NCBI GenBank assembly: GCA_039196965.1
Contig: JBCCUK010000003.1
Span: forward strand, 1-64,000
DNA: 64,000 bases
Reading direction: 5' to 3'
Source of the DNA: CALLCD01 sp039196965
Lineage (GTDB): Bacteria; Pseudomonadota; Alphaproteobacteria; Caulobacterales; Hyphomonadaceae
Shown here in pieces: positions 9,540 to 17,706 of the stretch (its first letter is position 1; each line of letters begins with the position of its first letter). Under the pieces are notes generated by a model, which worked only from the letters and a program-made list of their open reading frames with translations, was not told the DNA's origin and searched no databases. Made by a program: the position numbers and the translations under genes.

Positions 9540-10295
9540 CTAGATCTCGACATCCGGGGTTTGCCACATGAGGTGCTGGCCACCATCACAGGCAATCATC
9601 TGGCCGGTCACACTGGTTGCATCGATCAGGTATCGCATGGCGCGAACGATTTCCTTCGGGTTCGAACCACGTCCCGTCAGTGTATTGCGCGCTTCATTGG
9701 TGAAGACATCCGCTGACTGATGGGTGCTGGGAAGCGTTGGTCCCGGGCCAATTGCATTCACACGGATGTTCGGTGCGAGGGCTTGGGCAAGCGTGCGCGT
9801 TGCGGTCCAAAGTGCGGACTTCGACAGTGTATAAGTGAAGAAAGTGGGGTTCAGCTTCCAGACGCGCTGATCAAGCATGTTTATGATCAGACCTTGCTCG
9901 CTTTCCGGCAGTTCCAGCGCGAAGCTCTGGGCAAGATCCACCGGTGCTCGCAGATTTACATCGAAGTGAAAGTCCCAGTCCTTGGATGTGTAAGTCTTGG
10001 CTGTGTCGTCTTCGAAGGTCGAGGCTGAATTGATCAGGAGACAAACTGGTGCTCCGAACGCCTTACTCGCTTTTTCGATAAGATTTTTCCGGCTTTCCGC
10101 ATCGGCGAGGTCAGCCTGCACGAGCGCTGCTCTACCACCTGACGTCTCTATATTGCTGGCAGTTTCCTCCGCTCCTTTTGTGGATGTTCTGTAGTGAATG
10201 CCGACTGCCCAGCCATCCGCTCCCAGAGCTTCCGCCATCGCCTTGCCGAGCCGCGCGCCGGCCCCCGTGACAAGAGCCACCCCTTTTTCAGACAC
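9540..10295 (-). CDS. SDR-family oxidoreductase, pteridine-reductase-like (FolM-type)
   Basis: 251 residues. The NADP-binding motif TGAGARLGKA (10-19), with Arg where classical SDRs have Gly, is the TGxxxRxG form seen in pteridine/dihydromonapterin reductases. The catalytic Tyr and Lys lie in FTYTLSKSALW, and the structural Asn in LLINSAST. The segment IINMLDQRVWKLNPTF is typical of alphaproteobacterial members often found near folate genes. The likely role is reduction of a dihydropterin to the tetrahydro form, but no folate gene is nearby to confirm it. It overlaps the upstream antiporter gene by 8 bases. Confidence 0.75.
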   Translation of the reverse strand: MSEKGVALVTGAGARLGKAMAEALGADGWAVGIHYRTSTKGAEETASNIETSGGRAALVQADLADAESRKNLIEKASKAFGAPVCLLINSASTFEDDTAKTYTSKDWDFHFDVNLRAPVDLAQSFALELPESEQGLIINMLDQRVWKLNPTFFTYTLSKSALWTATRTLAQALAPNIRVNAIGPGPTLPSTHQSADVFTNEARNTLTGRGSNPKEIVRAMRYLIDATSVTGQMIACDGGQHLMWQTPDVEI

Positions 10296-11268
10296 CGATC
10301 GCCGCCCTTATGTTCCAGTCATTGACGAGGCCATAGATATAGACCGCGTAGACCAATAGCATGGTGATGGCGAAAAGCCGTCCAAGCTGGAGCCGGAAAA
10401 AAATCAGGGTTCCCAAGATTAGCGCCGCGCCTGCCATCACCCAGTGATCATAGCTCTGAAAGGTTTCCGGAGCGCGTAGCGGGCCAAAAAATGAGATCAA
10501 GCCGCCTGCGCCGAGAATATTGAAGATGTTCGAACCAAGCACGTTCCCGATCAGGACATCTGTTTTGGCGCGAAGAGCCGACGCGACTCCCGCACCGATC
10601 TCCGGCAGAGACGTGCCCACCGCTAGCAGCGTCAGGCCAATCAGGGTCTGGGGAACGCCATAGAACTGTGCGATCTCCACGCCGCTATCGACGATGAGCT
10701 GTGCGCCGAGCGGAAGTCCTATAATGCCGACCAGTGTGAACCCTGCAGCGCGTCCAAGGCCCATGGACAGCCTATCGCTCGTTTCGACGCCTGTATCTAC
10801 ACCTGCATTGGACGCGGTTCGCGCGGCCACCAAAGTGAAAATGGCGTATCCGATCAGTGCGATAAGGAAGAGTCCCGCAACGGACGAGCTTAGGCCTGAG
10901 GTCGAGAGGAAAGTGATCCAGCCAACGGTTGCAAGAGCCATGGCAACCCAAGCTGTACCCTGACCCCAGTTGCCCGACTTTATCGGCGCAATAAGAGCCG
11001 GTATAGAGAGCACAAGCAGGACATTCGCGATGTTTGAGCCGACAATATTGCCAAGAGCGAGATTGGGGTAACCGCTTCTTGCTGCGTCCAGTGCAACAAT
11101 CATCTCCGGCGCTGACGTGCCGAAGCCAACAATGAAAATCCCCGCGACGAGGGGGGAAAGTCCGAATCGTCGGCCCAGCGCGACAGATCCATTTACCAGA
11201 AGGTCTCCTGAAACGGCGAGAAGCACGAGGCCCCCAACCAGGGCGACGATCAGGTTTGTTTCAGGCAT
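10288..11268 (-). CDS. Calcium/sodium antiporter (CaCA family, YrbG-like)
   Basis: 326 residues with ten membrane segments and two inverted repeats. The alpha-repeat signatures are clear: GFGTSAPEMIVALDAA with GNIVGSNIANVLLVL in the first half, and AVGTSLPEIGAGVASAL with GNVLGSNIFNILGAGG in the second. The Glu in each (SAPE, SLPE) coordinates Ca/Na in characterised members. It exchanges calcium for sodium or protons across the inner membrane. It is the first gene of a minus-strand run leading into the SDR and threonine aldolase genes. Confidence 0.93.
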   Translation of the reverse strand: MPETNLIVALVGGLVLLAVSGDLLVNGSVALGRRFGLSPLVAGIFIVGFGTSAPEMIVALDAARSGYPNLALGNIVGSNIANVLLVLSIPALIAPIKSGNWGQGTAWVAMALATVGWITFLSTSGLSSSVAGLFLIALIGYAIFTLVAARTASNAGVDTGVETSDRLSMGLGRAAGFTLVGIIGLPLGAQLIVDSGVEIAQFYGVPQTLIGLTLLAVGTSLPEIGAGVASALRAKTDVLIGNVLGSNIFNILGAGGLISFFGPLRAPETFQSYDHWVMAGAALILGTLIFFRLQLGRLFAITMLLVYAVYIYGLVNDWNIRAAIGV

Positions 11269-11305
11269 TGGAAGGTATTTGGGCGCAGCTCACCAGGCCA
11301 GCGTC

Positions 11306-11386
11306 CTAGTCGATGCGTCTGTAGTCAATTAAATTCAGAAGTCCGAAAACAGCGAATGTGATGCCAATTGCAATAAGTGCTGCCAT
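11306..11386 (-). CDS. Possible 26-residue single-span membrane peptide
   Basis: A short frame of 26 codons encodes a hydrophobic segment (ALIAIGITFAVFGLLNLI) followed by a charged tail (DYRRID). Small one-helix proteins ending in a FGRID-like tail occur in alphaproteobacteria, as far as I recall, which is why I list it. The ribosome binding site is weak (GGGA about 14 bases upstream). It lies just upstream of the antiporter start on the same strand. Confidence 0.45.
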   Translation of the reverse strand: MAALIAIGITFAVFGLLNLIDYRRID

Positions 11387-11476
11387 GTCGTCTGTATTCC
11401 CATTACGAATTTTCAACGTGACCTAGCGTGTCCGGTATCTCTTGGCGAGGCTTTTTATGCGAAATGTTGCCGTATT

Positions 11477-11938
11477 ATGAAGGTGTTGAGGTCCATCCGT
11501 CGGCGCATCTTTCATGTATGGTTTCGCTTGTCCCGGCCAATGACACTCGGTGTGCGCGCGGTTGTGGAGGATGCGTCGGGTAGAATTCTCCTTGTTCGGC
11601 ATACCTATATGCCAGGCCTCTACTTTCCGGGCGGTGGGGTAGAGCACTCGGAACCCGCTTACCAGGCCTTGTTGCGCGAGCTTGTAGAAGAAGCGGGCAT
11701 CACCCTCGATGATGCAGCTGATTTGATTGGAATTTTTTCAAATCACGCGAATATGCGAAACGATCATGTGCTGCTCTATAGAGCGGGTGCCTGGACGCAA
11801 GGTAAATCGACCAGCCGGGGTGAGATCGCCGAAATTGTCTGGGCCGACCCGCTGGAACCCCCGGACGATGCCACACCAGCGACCCGCCGGCGTCTGATGG
11901 AACTATACAGCAGCGAACCGCAATCCAACTTCTGGTAA
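11477..11938 (+). CDS. Nudix hydrolase
   Basis: 153 residues. The Nudix box G-x5-E-x7-R-E-x2-E-E-x-G-I is complete, running GGVEHSEP, ALLRELVEEAGI at about residues 52-75. Such enzymes hydrolyse nucleoside diphosphates linked to another moiety, using metal bound by the Glu residues. The N-terminus is basic (KVLRSIRRRIFH), with no signal. Substrate cannot be told. It stands alone, divergent from the antiporter and convergent with pgsA. Confidence 0.9.
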   Translation: MKVLRSIRRRIFHVWFRLSRPMTLGVRAVVEDASGRILLVRHTYMPGLYFPGGGVEHSEPAYQALLRELVEEAGITLDDAADLIGIFSNHANMRNDHVLLYRAGAWTQGKSTSRGEIAEIVWADPLEPPDDATPATRRRLMELYSSEPQSNFW

Positions 11939-11945
11939 GCAGTGG

Positions 11946-12059
11946 TCAGATGATCTGTGCCTCCGCAAAAGCTAGGAGAGCTGGTAATAGCATAAAGGCG
12001 AGGAAGCCCAGCAGGGTAAGGCGGGGTCGGGCGTGCGTGGGAAGATGATTCGTAGTCAT
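11946..12059 (-). CDS. Possible 37-residue single-span membrane peptide
   Basis: A 37-codon frame with a basic N-terminus (NHLPTHARPRL) and one hydrophobic helix (TLLGFLAFMLLPALLAFA). GGAG lies three bases before the ATG, which is close but usable. It sits between a Nudix gene and pgsA. It occupies the first third of an otherwise gene-free stretch 11939-12240; the remainder (12060-12210) is AT-rich and shows nothing I can name. Confidence 0.35.
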   Translation of the reverse strand: MTTNHLPTHARPRLTLLGFLAFMLLPALLAFAEAQII

Positions 12060-12210
12060 TCTCTCCAATCTGCCGGGAAATGTGTCGACGGTTTGCCGCC
12101 GAGAGGGCATCGTAATTCTTTTCTCAATTAACCTGTAATTAAGTCCGGCTGAGCCAATACAATGCCATTCATAATCTCTCGTTACGAATATGTAGAGTTG
12201 TAGAGTTCAC

Positions 12211-12235
12211 GGCCGCTTCGTTATTCGGAGCGGCC
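12211..12235 (-). terminator. Hairpin directly after pgsA
   Basis: GGCCGCT (12211-12217) and AGCGGCC (12229-12235) form a perfect 7-base stem with an 11-base loop, six bases beyond the pgsA stop. No T-run follows on the minus strand, so it could be a transcript-end stabiliser rather than an intrinsic terminator. Confidence 0.4.
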
Positions 12236-12240
12236 GACTT

Positions 12241-12837
12241 CTATTCGGCCGGAGCGCTCTGATTGGCGGCGGCGACATACTGCCAGCCGGTATAGAGAGA
12301 CAGTAGGCAGCCCACCACGAAGGCGAGCACGCCAGCACTTGCTAGCATCTGATATTGGATTGGTGCGTTATTCGCCGGACTGAACTCGATAAGAGCCGTA
12401 CCGAGCATGGTTGTGGCAATTCCCGCCATGACAATCGCGGTCTTGGACTTGGCGAGAAACGACGCTTTCAGATTGACGTCGGGCCGTCGTTGGCGCAGGC
12501 GCATAATGTAGAGGTCGCGGACCGAGAGGCACAAAAGACCCGCAACAGCCCAGATAAGGCTGTGACCGATCATCCCGAATAGCACTGCCGCGACGATGAT
12601 CTTATCGGCCCAAAGGTCGAGTTTTGCGCCAAACTCCGAGGTCGCATTGAGTGCGCGGGCTAGATAGCCATCGAGCCAGTCGGTGAGGCAGGCGACGGAG
12701 AATAGACCGAACGCGATAAGGTATAATCGCCCTGATTCCATATTTGATGCTTGTTCCGGTGCGCGCCAGATCAACCATCCGACCAATGGTGCCGCGGCAA
12801 TCCGCAATAGCGTCAGTGCGTTGGGAAGCCAGCTCAT
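12241..12837 (-). CDS. pgsA: CDP-diacylglycerol--glycerol-3-phosphate 3-phosphatidyltransferase
   Basis: 198 residues with five or six membrane segments. The CDP-alcohol phosphotransferase motif D-G-x2-A-R-x8-G-x3-D-x3-D is intact at D56, G57, A60, R61, G70, D74 and D78. It makes phosphatidylglycerophosphate, the first committed step to phosphatidylglycerol and cardiolipin, in the inner membrane. It begins three bases after the uvrC stop; uvrC-pgsA linkage is common in proteobacteria. A related CDP-alcohol transferase of another specificity is possible, but context favours PgsA. Confidence 0.88.
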   Translation of the reverse strand: MSWLPNALTLLRIAAAPLVGWLIWRAPEQASNMESGRLYLIAFGLFSVACLTDWLDGYLARALNATSEFGAKLDLWADKIIVAAVLFGMIGHSLIWAVAGLLCLSVRDLYIMRLRQRRPDVNLKASFLAKSKTAIVMAGIATTMLGTALIEFSPANNAPIQYQMLASAGVLAFVVGCLLSLYTGWQYVAAANQSAPAE

Positions 12838-12840
12838 TGC

Positions 12841-14733
12841 TTAACCCCCGTGGAAGTGGCCATAGATGCGCTCTGCGAGGGCTTGATTGATCCCGTCCAC
12901 GGTTGCGATATCCCCCAGTTTTGCTCTGGCCACACCTCTGGCGGAGCCAAAGCGGTGCAGCAGCGCTTTCTTCCGTGCTGGGCCGATTCCATCGATTTCA
13001 TCGAGGGGGTTCTTCTTAATGGCGGCTGAGCGTCTATTGCGGTGTGCACCGATCGCCCAGCGATGGGCTTCATCGCGAAGGCGCTGGAGATAGTAGAGAA
13101 CCGGTGCATTTTGCGGCAGCTGAAAGGGTGGCTTGCCAGGGCGGAAAAACTTTTCCCGTCCGGCATGGCGATCTGGCCCCTTGGCGATAGAGACGAGCGT
13201 TATATCGTCTGTGGTAAGATTAAGCTCGCGGAGGGTTTCCATAACGACGGAAAGCTGGCCAAGGCCCCCATCAATCAGAACAAGATCTGGATAGGTGTCG
13301 ATATCCTTGAACGGTTTTCCAGCTTCTTCGGCTTCTTTCAGGAGTCTGGAGAAGCGACGGCGCATAACCTCTCGCATCATCCCATAATCATCGCCGGGTT
13401 CGGTCTCTTCGTCCTTGATGTTGAATTTGCGGTACTGGTTTTTCAGGAAACCCTCTTCACCGGCGACGACCATGCCGCCGACGGCATTTGTTCCCTGAAT
13501 ATGGGAGTTGTCGTAGACCTCGATCCGCCGAGGTGTTTCGGGAAGCTCAAACGTCTTTGCGACCTCTTTTAATAGCCGCTGCTGGCTTGCGCTCTCAGCA
13601 AGTTTGCGGGCCAGAGCTTCCTTTGCGTTCCGGGAGGCTTGAATAACAAGCTCCCGCTTCGATCCCCTTTGAGGTGCCCGGATCTCCACCTTGTGGGTCG
13701 TGCGCAGCTCAAGGGCTTCTGAAATCAGCTCTGACTGATCAGGATCATGGCTAGTTAGGATTAGCTTGGGGGCAGGGCGGGTATCATAGAACTGGACGAT
13801 AAATGCCGAGAGGATTTCTTCCGGCGTCGCGTCGCGTTCATGGCGCGGATAATAGGCCATTGTTCCCCAATTCTGTCCTGCGCGGATGAAGAAGACCTGC
13901 ACGCAGGATTGCCCGCCATCCATAGCAACGGCGAATACGTCCGCTTCATCAAGGCCATCGGGGTTGATGTCTTGACTTGCGCGGACGTGAGCGAGGGCGC
14001 GGATCCGGTCACGCAGCCGCGCCGCTCGTTCGAACTCCAGGGCATCGGAAGCGGCCTCCATCTCCTCGGCAAGTTGATCCTGCAGGGTTGCCGATTTGCC
14101 TCTGAGGAAATCAGCTGCCTGATCGACCAGAGCATTGTATTCTTCGAGCGAGACCTTTCCGAAGCAGAGCCCCGCGCATCGCTTCATTCCATAATAAATG
14201 CAGGGTCGTCCCCGTTTCCCGTCATATTGATCGTGGCATGCCCCCACCAGAAATGCTTTTTGCAGGGTGTCGAGGGTTCTTTTAACCGCGCCGGCGCTGG
14301 CGAATGGCCCGAAATAGTCGCCCTCAATCGTCTTCGCTCCACGATGTTTCAGAATGCGGGGTGCTTCGGTGTCCCGAGCAATAAGTATGTAGGGGAAGGA
14401 TTTGTCGTCACGTAGTAGAATATTGAAACGGGGCTTTAGCGACTTGATGAGATTTGCTTCGAGGAGCAGGGCCTCGGTTTCGGTTTCCGTGACAACGAAC
14501 TCCATCTCCTGTGTCAGGGAGATCATCAGCGCGATGCGTTGGGTGTGGCCACCGAGCTTGGCGTAATTGGCCACGCGATTTTTCAGATTGTGCGCCTTGC
14601 CAACATACAGAACCTCCTTGCCGGCCCCGAACATGCGGTAGACGCCTGGCTTTGCCGGAAGGCGTTTCAGATTGTCCTTAATGACATCATCGCCGCGCGG
14701 CCGGAACGTATCAGAGGAGGCAATGGAATCCAT
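12841..14733 (-). CDS. uvrC: Excinuclease ABC subunit C
   Basis: 630 residues, normal length. An N-terminal GIY-YIG nuclease domain (about 25-105: PGVYRMFG, EVLYVGKA, NLKNRVANY) makes the 3' incision. A UVR motif follows near 215-250. The C-terminal RNase H-like nuclease begins with IEVYDNSHIQG, which carries a catalytic Asp for the 5' incision. A helix-hairpin-helix pair closes the protein (IDGIGPARKKALL, and again near the end). It acts with UvrA/UvrB in nucleotide excision repair. No GTTC-N7-GTTC SOS box is seen just upstream. Confidence 0.97.
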   Translation of the reverse strand: MDSIASSDTFRPRGDDVIKDNLKRLPAKPGVYRMFGAGKEVLYVGKAHNLKNRVANYAKLGGHTQRIALMISLTQEMEFVVTETETEALLLEANLIKSLKPRFNILLRDDKSFPYILIARDTEAPRILKHRGAKTIEGDYFGPFASAGAVKRTLDTLQKAFLVGACHDQYDGKRGRPCIYYGMKRCAGLCFGKVSLEEYNALVDQAADFLRGKSATLQDQLAEEMEAASDALEFERAARLRDRIRALAHVRASQDINPDGLDEADVFAVAMDGGQSCVQVFFIRAGQNWGTMAYYPRHERDATPEEILSAFIVQFYDTRPAPKLILTSHDPDQSELISEALELRTTHKVEIRAPQRGSKRELVIQASRNAKEALARKLAESASQQRLLKEVAKTFELPETPRRIEVYDNSHIQGTNAVGGMVVAGEEGFLKNQYRKFNIKDEETEPGDDYGMMREVMRRRFSRLLKEAEEAGKPFKDIDTYPDLVLIDGGLGQLSVVMETLRELNLTTDDITLVSIAKGPDRHAGREKFFRPGKPPFQLPQNAPVLYYLQRLRDEAHRWAIGAHRNRRSAAIKKNPLDEIDGIGPARKKALLHRFGSARGVARAKLGDIATVDGINQALAERIYGHFHGG

Positions 14734-14789
14734 TTGCCATATTTAGCGTGTTTTGGCTGTCTGCGAAGATGTGGTGGCACAAGGGCCGG

Positions 14790-15080
14790 TCAGCTGATGC
14801 CATTCACGGCTGCTTGCATGCCTACGGAGATGAAGAGCAGAAGCATGCCGCCAAGGAACACAGTTTTGATGATTCCCACATCTTGACCATGGGCATCGTG
14901 GCCCAGTTGAGTCACTCGGCGGGGTTTCCTCAGCGCCAAAAGAAGGCCTGCCGCACAAATCATGGAAAGCGTATAGAGCTGTTCGTTTGTCCCCATACCA
15001 TTCCAGTGTCGGACGAGGTGAGAGGATATGAACGCTGTTTCTTCCGCCAGCTCCTCGAGAAATCGATTGATGAGGTCCAT
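14790..15080 (-). CDS. Small membrane protein of unknown function
   Basis: 96 residues. The N-terminal half is amphipathic and acidic (DLINRFLEELAEETAF). Two membrane segments are likely, about residues 36-50 and 72-90, with a basic RKPRR loop between. I do not recognise the family. It lies upstream of uvrC on the same strand, 56 bases away, and its start is divergent from the aspartate aminotransferase gene. Confidence 0.55.
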   Translation of the reverse strand: MDLINRFLEELAEETAFISSHLVRHWNGMGTNEQLYTLSMICAAGLLLALRKPRRVTQLGHDAHGQDVGIIKTVFLGGMLLLFISVGMQAAVNGIS

Positions 15081-15290
15081 GTCTCACTCCAGCACTTTTC
15101 ACTCACCCCAATGCGTAAGCCATATCATACAGGCTTAAAATAACTGCAAATTTCGATCTGAAATTCCCCCAATTATCGAAACGATGGCCTAGGGATGACT
15201 CGATTGCCGCAGCAGAATTGAGGAGACGGCTTGCACATGGCGCAAGTGAAATCTATTCGAGGCAACTAACACAATCGAAGGATCAGAGAG

Positions 15291-16502
15291 ATGTCTGCCC
15301 AACTCGCCCTCAGTGCCGCCATTGAACGCGTTCAGCCGTCAGCTACCATCGCCGTATCGACGAAAGCTGCAGAGCTTAAACGCGCCGGTGAGGATGTAAT
15401 TGGCCTCGGAGCAGGTGAGCCCGATTTTGACACGCCTGATCACATCAAAGCGGCTGCTGAAAAGGCCATAAAAGATGGGAAAACGAAGTATACTCCCGCT
15501 GACGGTATTCCCGAGCTGAAAGAAGCGATCTGTGCCAAATTCAAGCGCGACAACTATCTTGATTACACACCAGCAGAGGTGAATGTGTCACCTGGCGGGA
15601 AGCCTGTGATTTTCAATGCATTTCTCGCCACACTGAACCCCGGCGATGAAGTTATCATCCCAGCTCCTTATTGGGTCAGCTATCCGGAAATGGCGCGCAT
15701 GGCGGGGGCTACACCGGTTTTCGTGCCGTGCGGACCAAACGCGAATTACAAGCTCACGGCGGATATGCTGGAAAGCGCGATCACGCCCAACACGAAATGG
15801 TTAGTGCTGAACTCGCCGTCCAATCCAACGGGTGCGGCGTATTCGAAAGCCGAGTTGCGTGGCCTTGCAGATGTCTTGCTGCGCCATCCTCATGTCTGGG
15901 TGCTTACGGATGATATGTATGAGCATCTGGTCTACGATGGGTTCGAATTCTGGACCATCGCCCAGGTTGAGCCGGGGCTGAAAGATCGGACACTCACCAT
16001 GAACGGCGTTTCGAAAGCCTATGCCATGACCGGATGGCGGATCGGCTATGCGGCGGGGCCTACTGCGCTGATCGGAGCCATGCGAAAGGTAATGAGCCAG
16101 TCCACATCAAACCCCTGCTCGATATCGCAATGGGCGAGTGTCGAGGCTCTAAATGGGCCTCAGGACTTTCTGGAACAACGTAATGATGTGTTCAGGCAGC
16201 GCCGCGACATGGTTGTCGCTGAGTTGAACAAGGCTGACGGTCTGACCTGCGGCACGCCAGAGGGAGCGTTCTACGTTTATCCGAGTTGTGCTGGGGCGAT
16301 CGGTAAGCGCTCACCAAAGGGCACGCTGATCGAAACGGATCAGGACTTCTGCACGGCTCTTCTCGAGGAAGAGCTCGTCGCGGCCGTATTTGGTGGGGCT
16401 TTCGGCCTGACGCCAGCTTTCCGCGTCTCATATGCGACATCGACTGAGGCGCTAACCGAGGCTTGCAAACGCATTCAGCGGTTCTGCGGGTCGTTATCCT
16501 AG
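15291..16502 (+). CDS. aspC: Aspartate aminotransferase (class Ib PLP enzyme)
   Basis: 403 residues. It is a fold-type I aminotransferase of the Ib (thermophile/alphaproteobacterial AspB-like) group. The PLP Lys242 lies in NGVSKAYAMTGWRIGY; N178 in SPSNPTGAAYS and D207 in LTDDMYEH contact the cofactor, and an Arg near the C-terminus (FRVSYAT) binds the substrate carboxylate. It interconverts aspartate plus 2-oxoglutarate with oxaloacetate plus glutamate; related enzymes also act on prephenate or aromatic amino acids. GGATCAGAG just upstream is the likely ribosome binding site. Confidence 0.92.
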   Translation: MSAQLALSAAIERVQPSATIAVSTKAAELKRAGEDVIGLGAGEPDFDTPDHIKAAAEKAIKDGKTKYTPADGIPELKEAICAKFKRDNYLDYTPAEVNVSPGGKPVIFNAFLATLNPGDEVIIPAPYWVSYPEMARMAGATPVFVPCGPNANYKLTADMLESAITPNTKWLVLNSPSNPTGAAYSKAELRGLADVLLRHPHVWVLTDDMYEHLVYDGFEFWTIAQVEPGLKDRTLTMNGVSKAYAMTGWRIGYAAGPTALIGAMRKVMSQSTSNPCSISQWASVEALNGPQDFLEQRNDVFRQRRDMVVAELNKADGLTCGTPEGAFYVYPSCAGAIGKRSPKGTLIETDQDFCTALLEEELVAAVFGGAFGLTPAFRVSYATSTEALTEACKRIQRFCGSLS

Positions 16503-16518
16503 GCTCTCCTTGGGACAG

Positions 16519-16553
16519 AAAAAAGCCGGGCAACGGTGATCCGTGCCCGGCTT
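16519..16553. terminator. Strong intrinsic terminator between aspC and the LysR gene
   Basis: AAGCCGGGC (16523-16531) pairs with GCCCGGCTT (16545-16553), extended by ACGG/CCGT around a TGAT loop with one bulged A. On the minus strand it is followed by six Ts, so it is oriented to stop transcription coming from the LysR gene. It lies 17 bases after the aspC stop and may work in both directions. Confidence 0.8.
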
Positions 16554-16708
16554 GAAAGTCTTGCGCCAGGAAATGGGGAGGAAACTATTGACCGCAGTGT
16601 GTGAACGCGGTCGCAGCCCTAGCGCATCGCTCATGTAGGATGAGTAGGGCGAGTTTCACCCCCCAATTACATTAAATCTGAGGAAAACGCTCAAATATTT
16701 GTAATTAT

Positions 16709-17620
16709 TTAGACTTTTCTCTTTTTCAGATTTGCCCGGCGGAGCGGTTCTATCTGTTCTGTTAGGAAGTCGCGAAAGGCTGCGATCCGCTTCGAGCGCC
16801 TTAGATCGCTCGGGTAAATATAGTAGAGTTCGAAGCTCGGACCAGGAAAATTGCCGAGGATCCGCACAAGCTCGGGCATGGTTGCGGCCATATAATCCGG
16901 CACATCGGCGATACCGAGGCCTGCCTGTACTGCCCTGAGCATCGCGAAAACATTGTTGACCCGCAGAGTTGGTTCGCGAGGCGGCTTGTCGTCTCGTCCG
17001 ATACGTTGGGCCCAGTTTACATCCTGCATTGGTGACCTATCGTCACCATAAGAGATTATCATGTGCTGATCGAGGTCCTCTGGAACCTCCGGTGTGCCGT
17101 ACTTCTCGAGGTATTTTGGGGAAGCATAGAGGCTCATCCCAACATTTGTCAGTTTTCGCTGAATAAGATCGGCTTTGTCTGCTGCCCAAAGCCGGATAGC
17201 GCACTCTGCTTCCAGCTTCAAAAGGTCATATTCGCGGTCATCAAGGCGCAGATCGAGCCGTAAATGGGGGTAGGCTTCTATGAAAGCGCCGAGTCTCGGG
17301 ACGAGCCATGTGGACCCGAAGGCAACGGGCGCGGTGACGATAAGGTCACCTTGGGGAGTCTCATGTTGATCCCGAAGGGCCGACACGGCCGTTTTCGCCG
17401 AGGCCGCCATTTCCGTGGTCGACTTGTACAGCGCCTCGCCAGCATCTGTCAGCACGAGCCCGCGGGCATGGCGCTGGAACAAGGACACATCGAGGTATTC
17501 TTCCAAGGCTGCAATCTGCCTGGACACGGCTGATTGCGAAATATCCAGCGTCTCTCCTGCAGCCGTGAGGCTGCCGGCTTCCGCCGCTGCATGAAATGAT
17601 TTCAGTTTGTCCCAATCCAT
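16709..17620 (-). CDS. LysR-family transcriptional regulator
   Basis: 303 residues from the ATG at 17620 (MDWDKLKSF); an ATG 36 bases upstream would add a 12-residue tail. The winged helix-turn-helix is at the N-terminus (GSLTAAGETLDISQSAVSRQ, EEYLDVSLFQRHARG). The effector-binding domain follows from about residue 90 (DLIVTAPVAFGSTWLVPRL) and the C-terminus is basic (RANLKKRKV). The effector is unknown. It is on the same strand as the RND efflux genes and lies downstream of them, so it is not in the usual divergent position of a LysR activator. Confidence 0.92.
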   Translation of the reverse strand: MDWDKLKSFHAAAEAGSLTAAGETLDISQSAVSRQIAALEEYLDVSLFQRHARGLVLTDAGEALYKSTTEMAASAKTAVSALRDQHETPQGDLIVTAPVAFGSTWLVPRLGAFIEAYPHLRLDLRLDDREYDLLKLEAECAIRLWAADKADLIQRKLTNVGMSLYASPKYLEKYGTPEVPEDLDQHMIISYGDDRSPMQDVNWAQRIGRDDKPPREPTLRVNNVFAMLRAVQAGLGIADVPDYMAATMPELVRILGNFPGPSFELYYIYPSDLRRSKRIAAFRDFLTEQIEPLRRANLKKRKV

Positions 17621-17706
17621 GGATGACTTATGTGCCTGAACCGATTGTTTATTCAAGCGAGAGTTTTAGCTCGGATTCCGGCTATATCTTTTGAAAACGA
17701 GACGAT

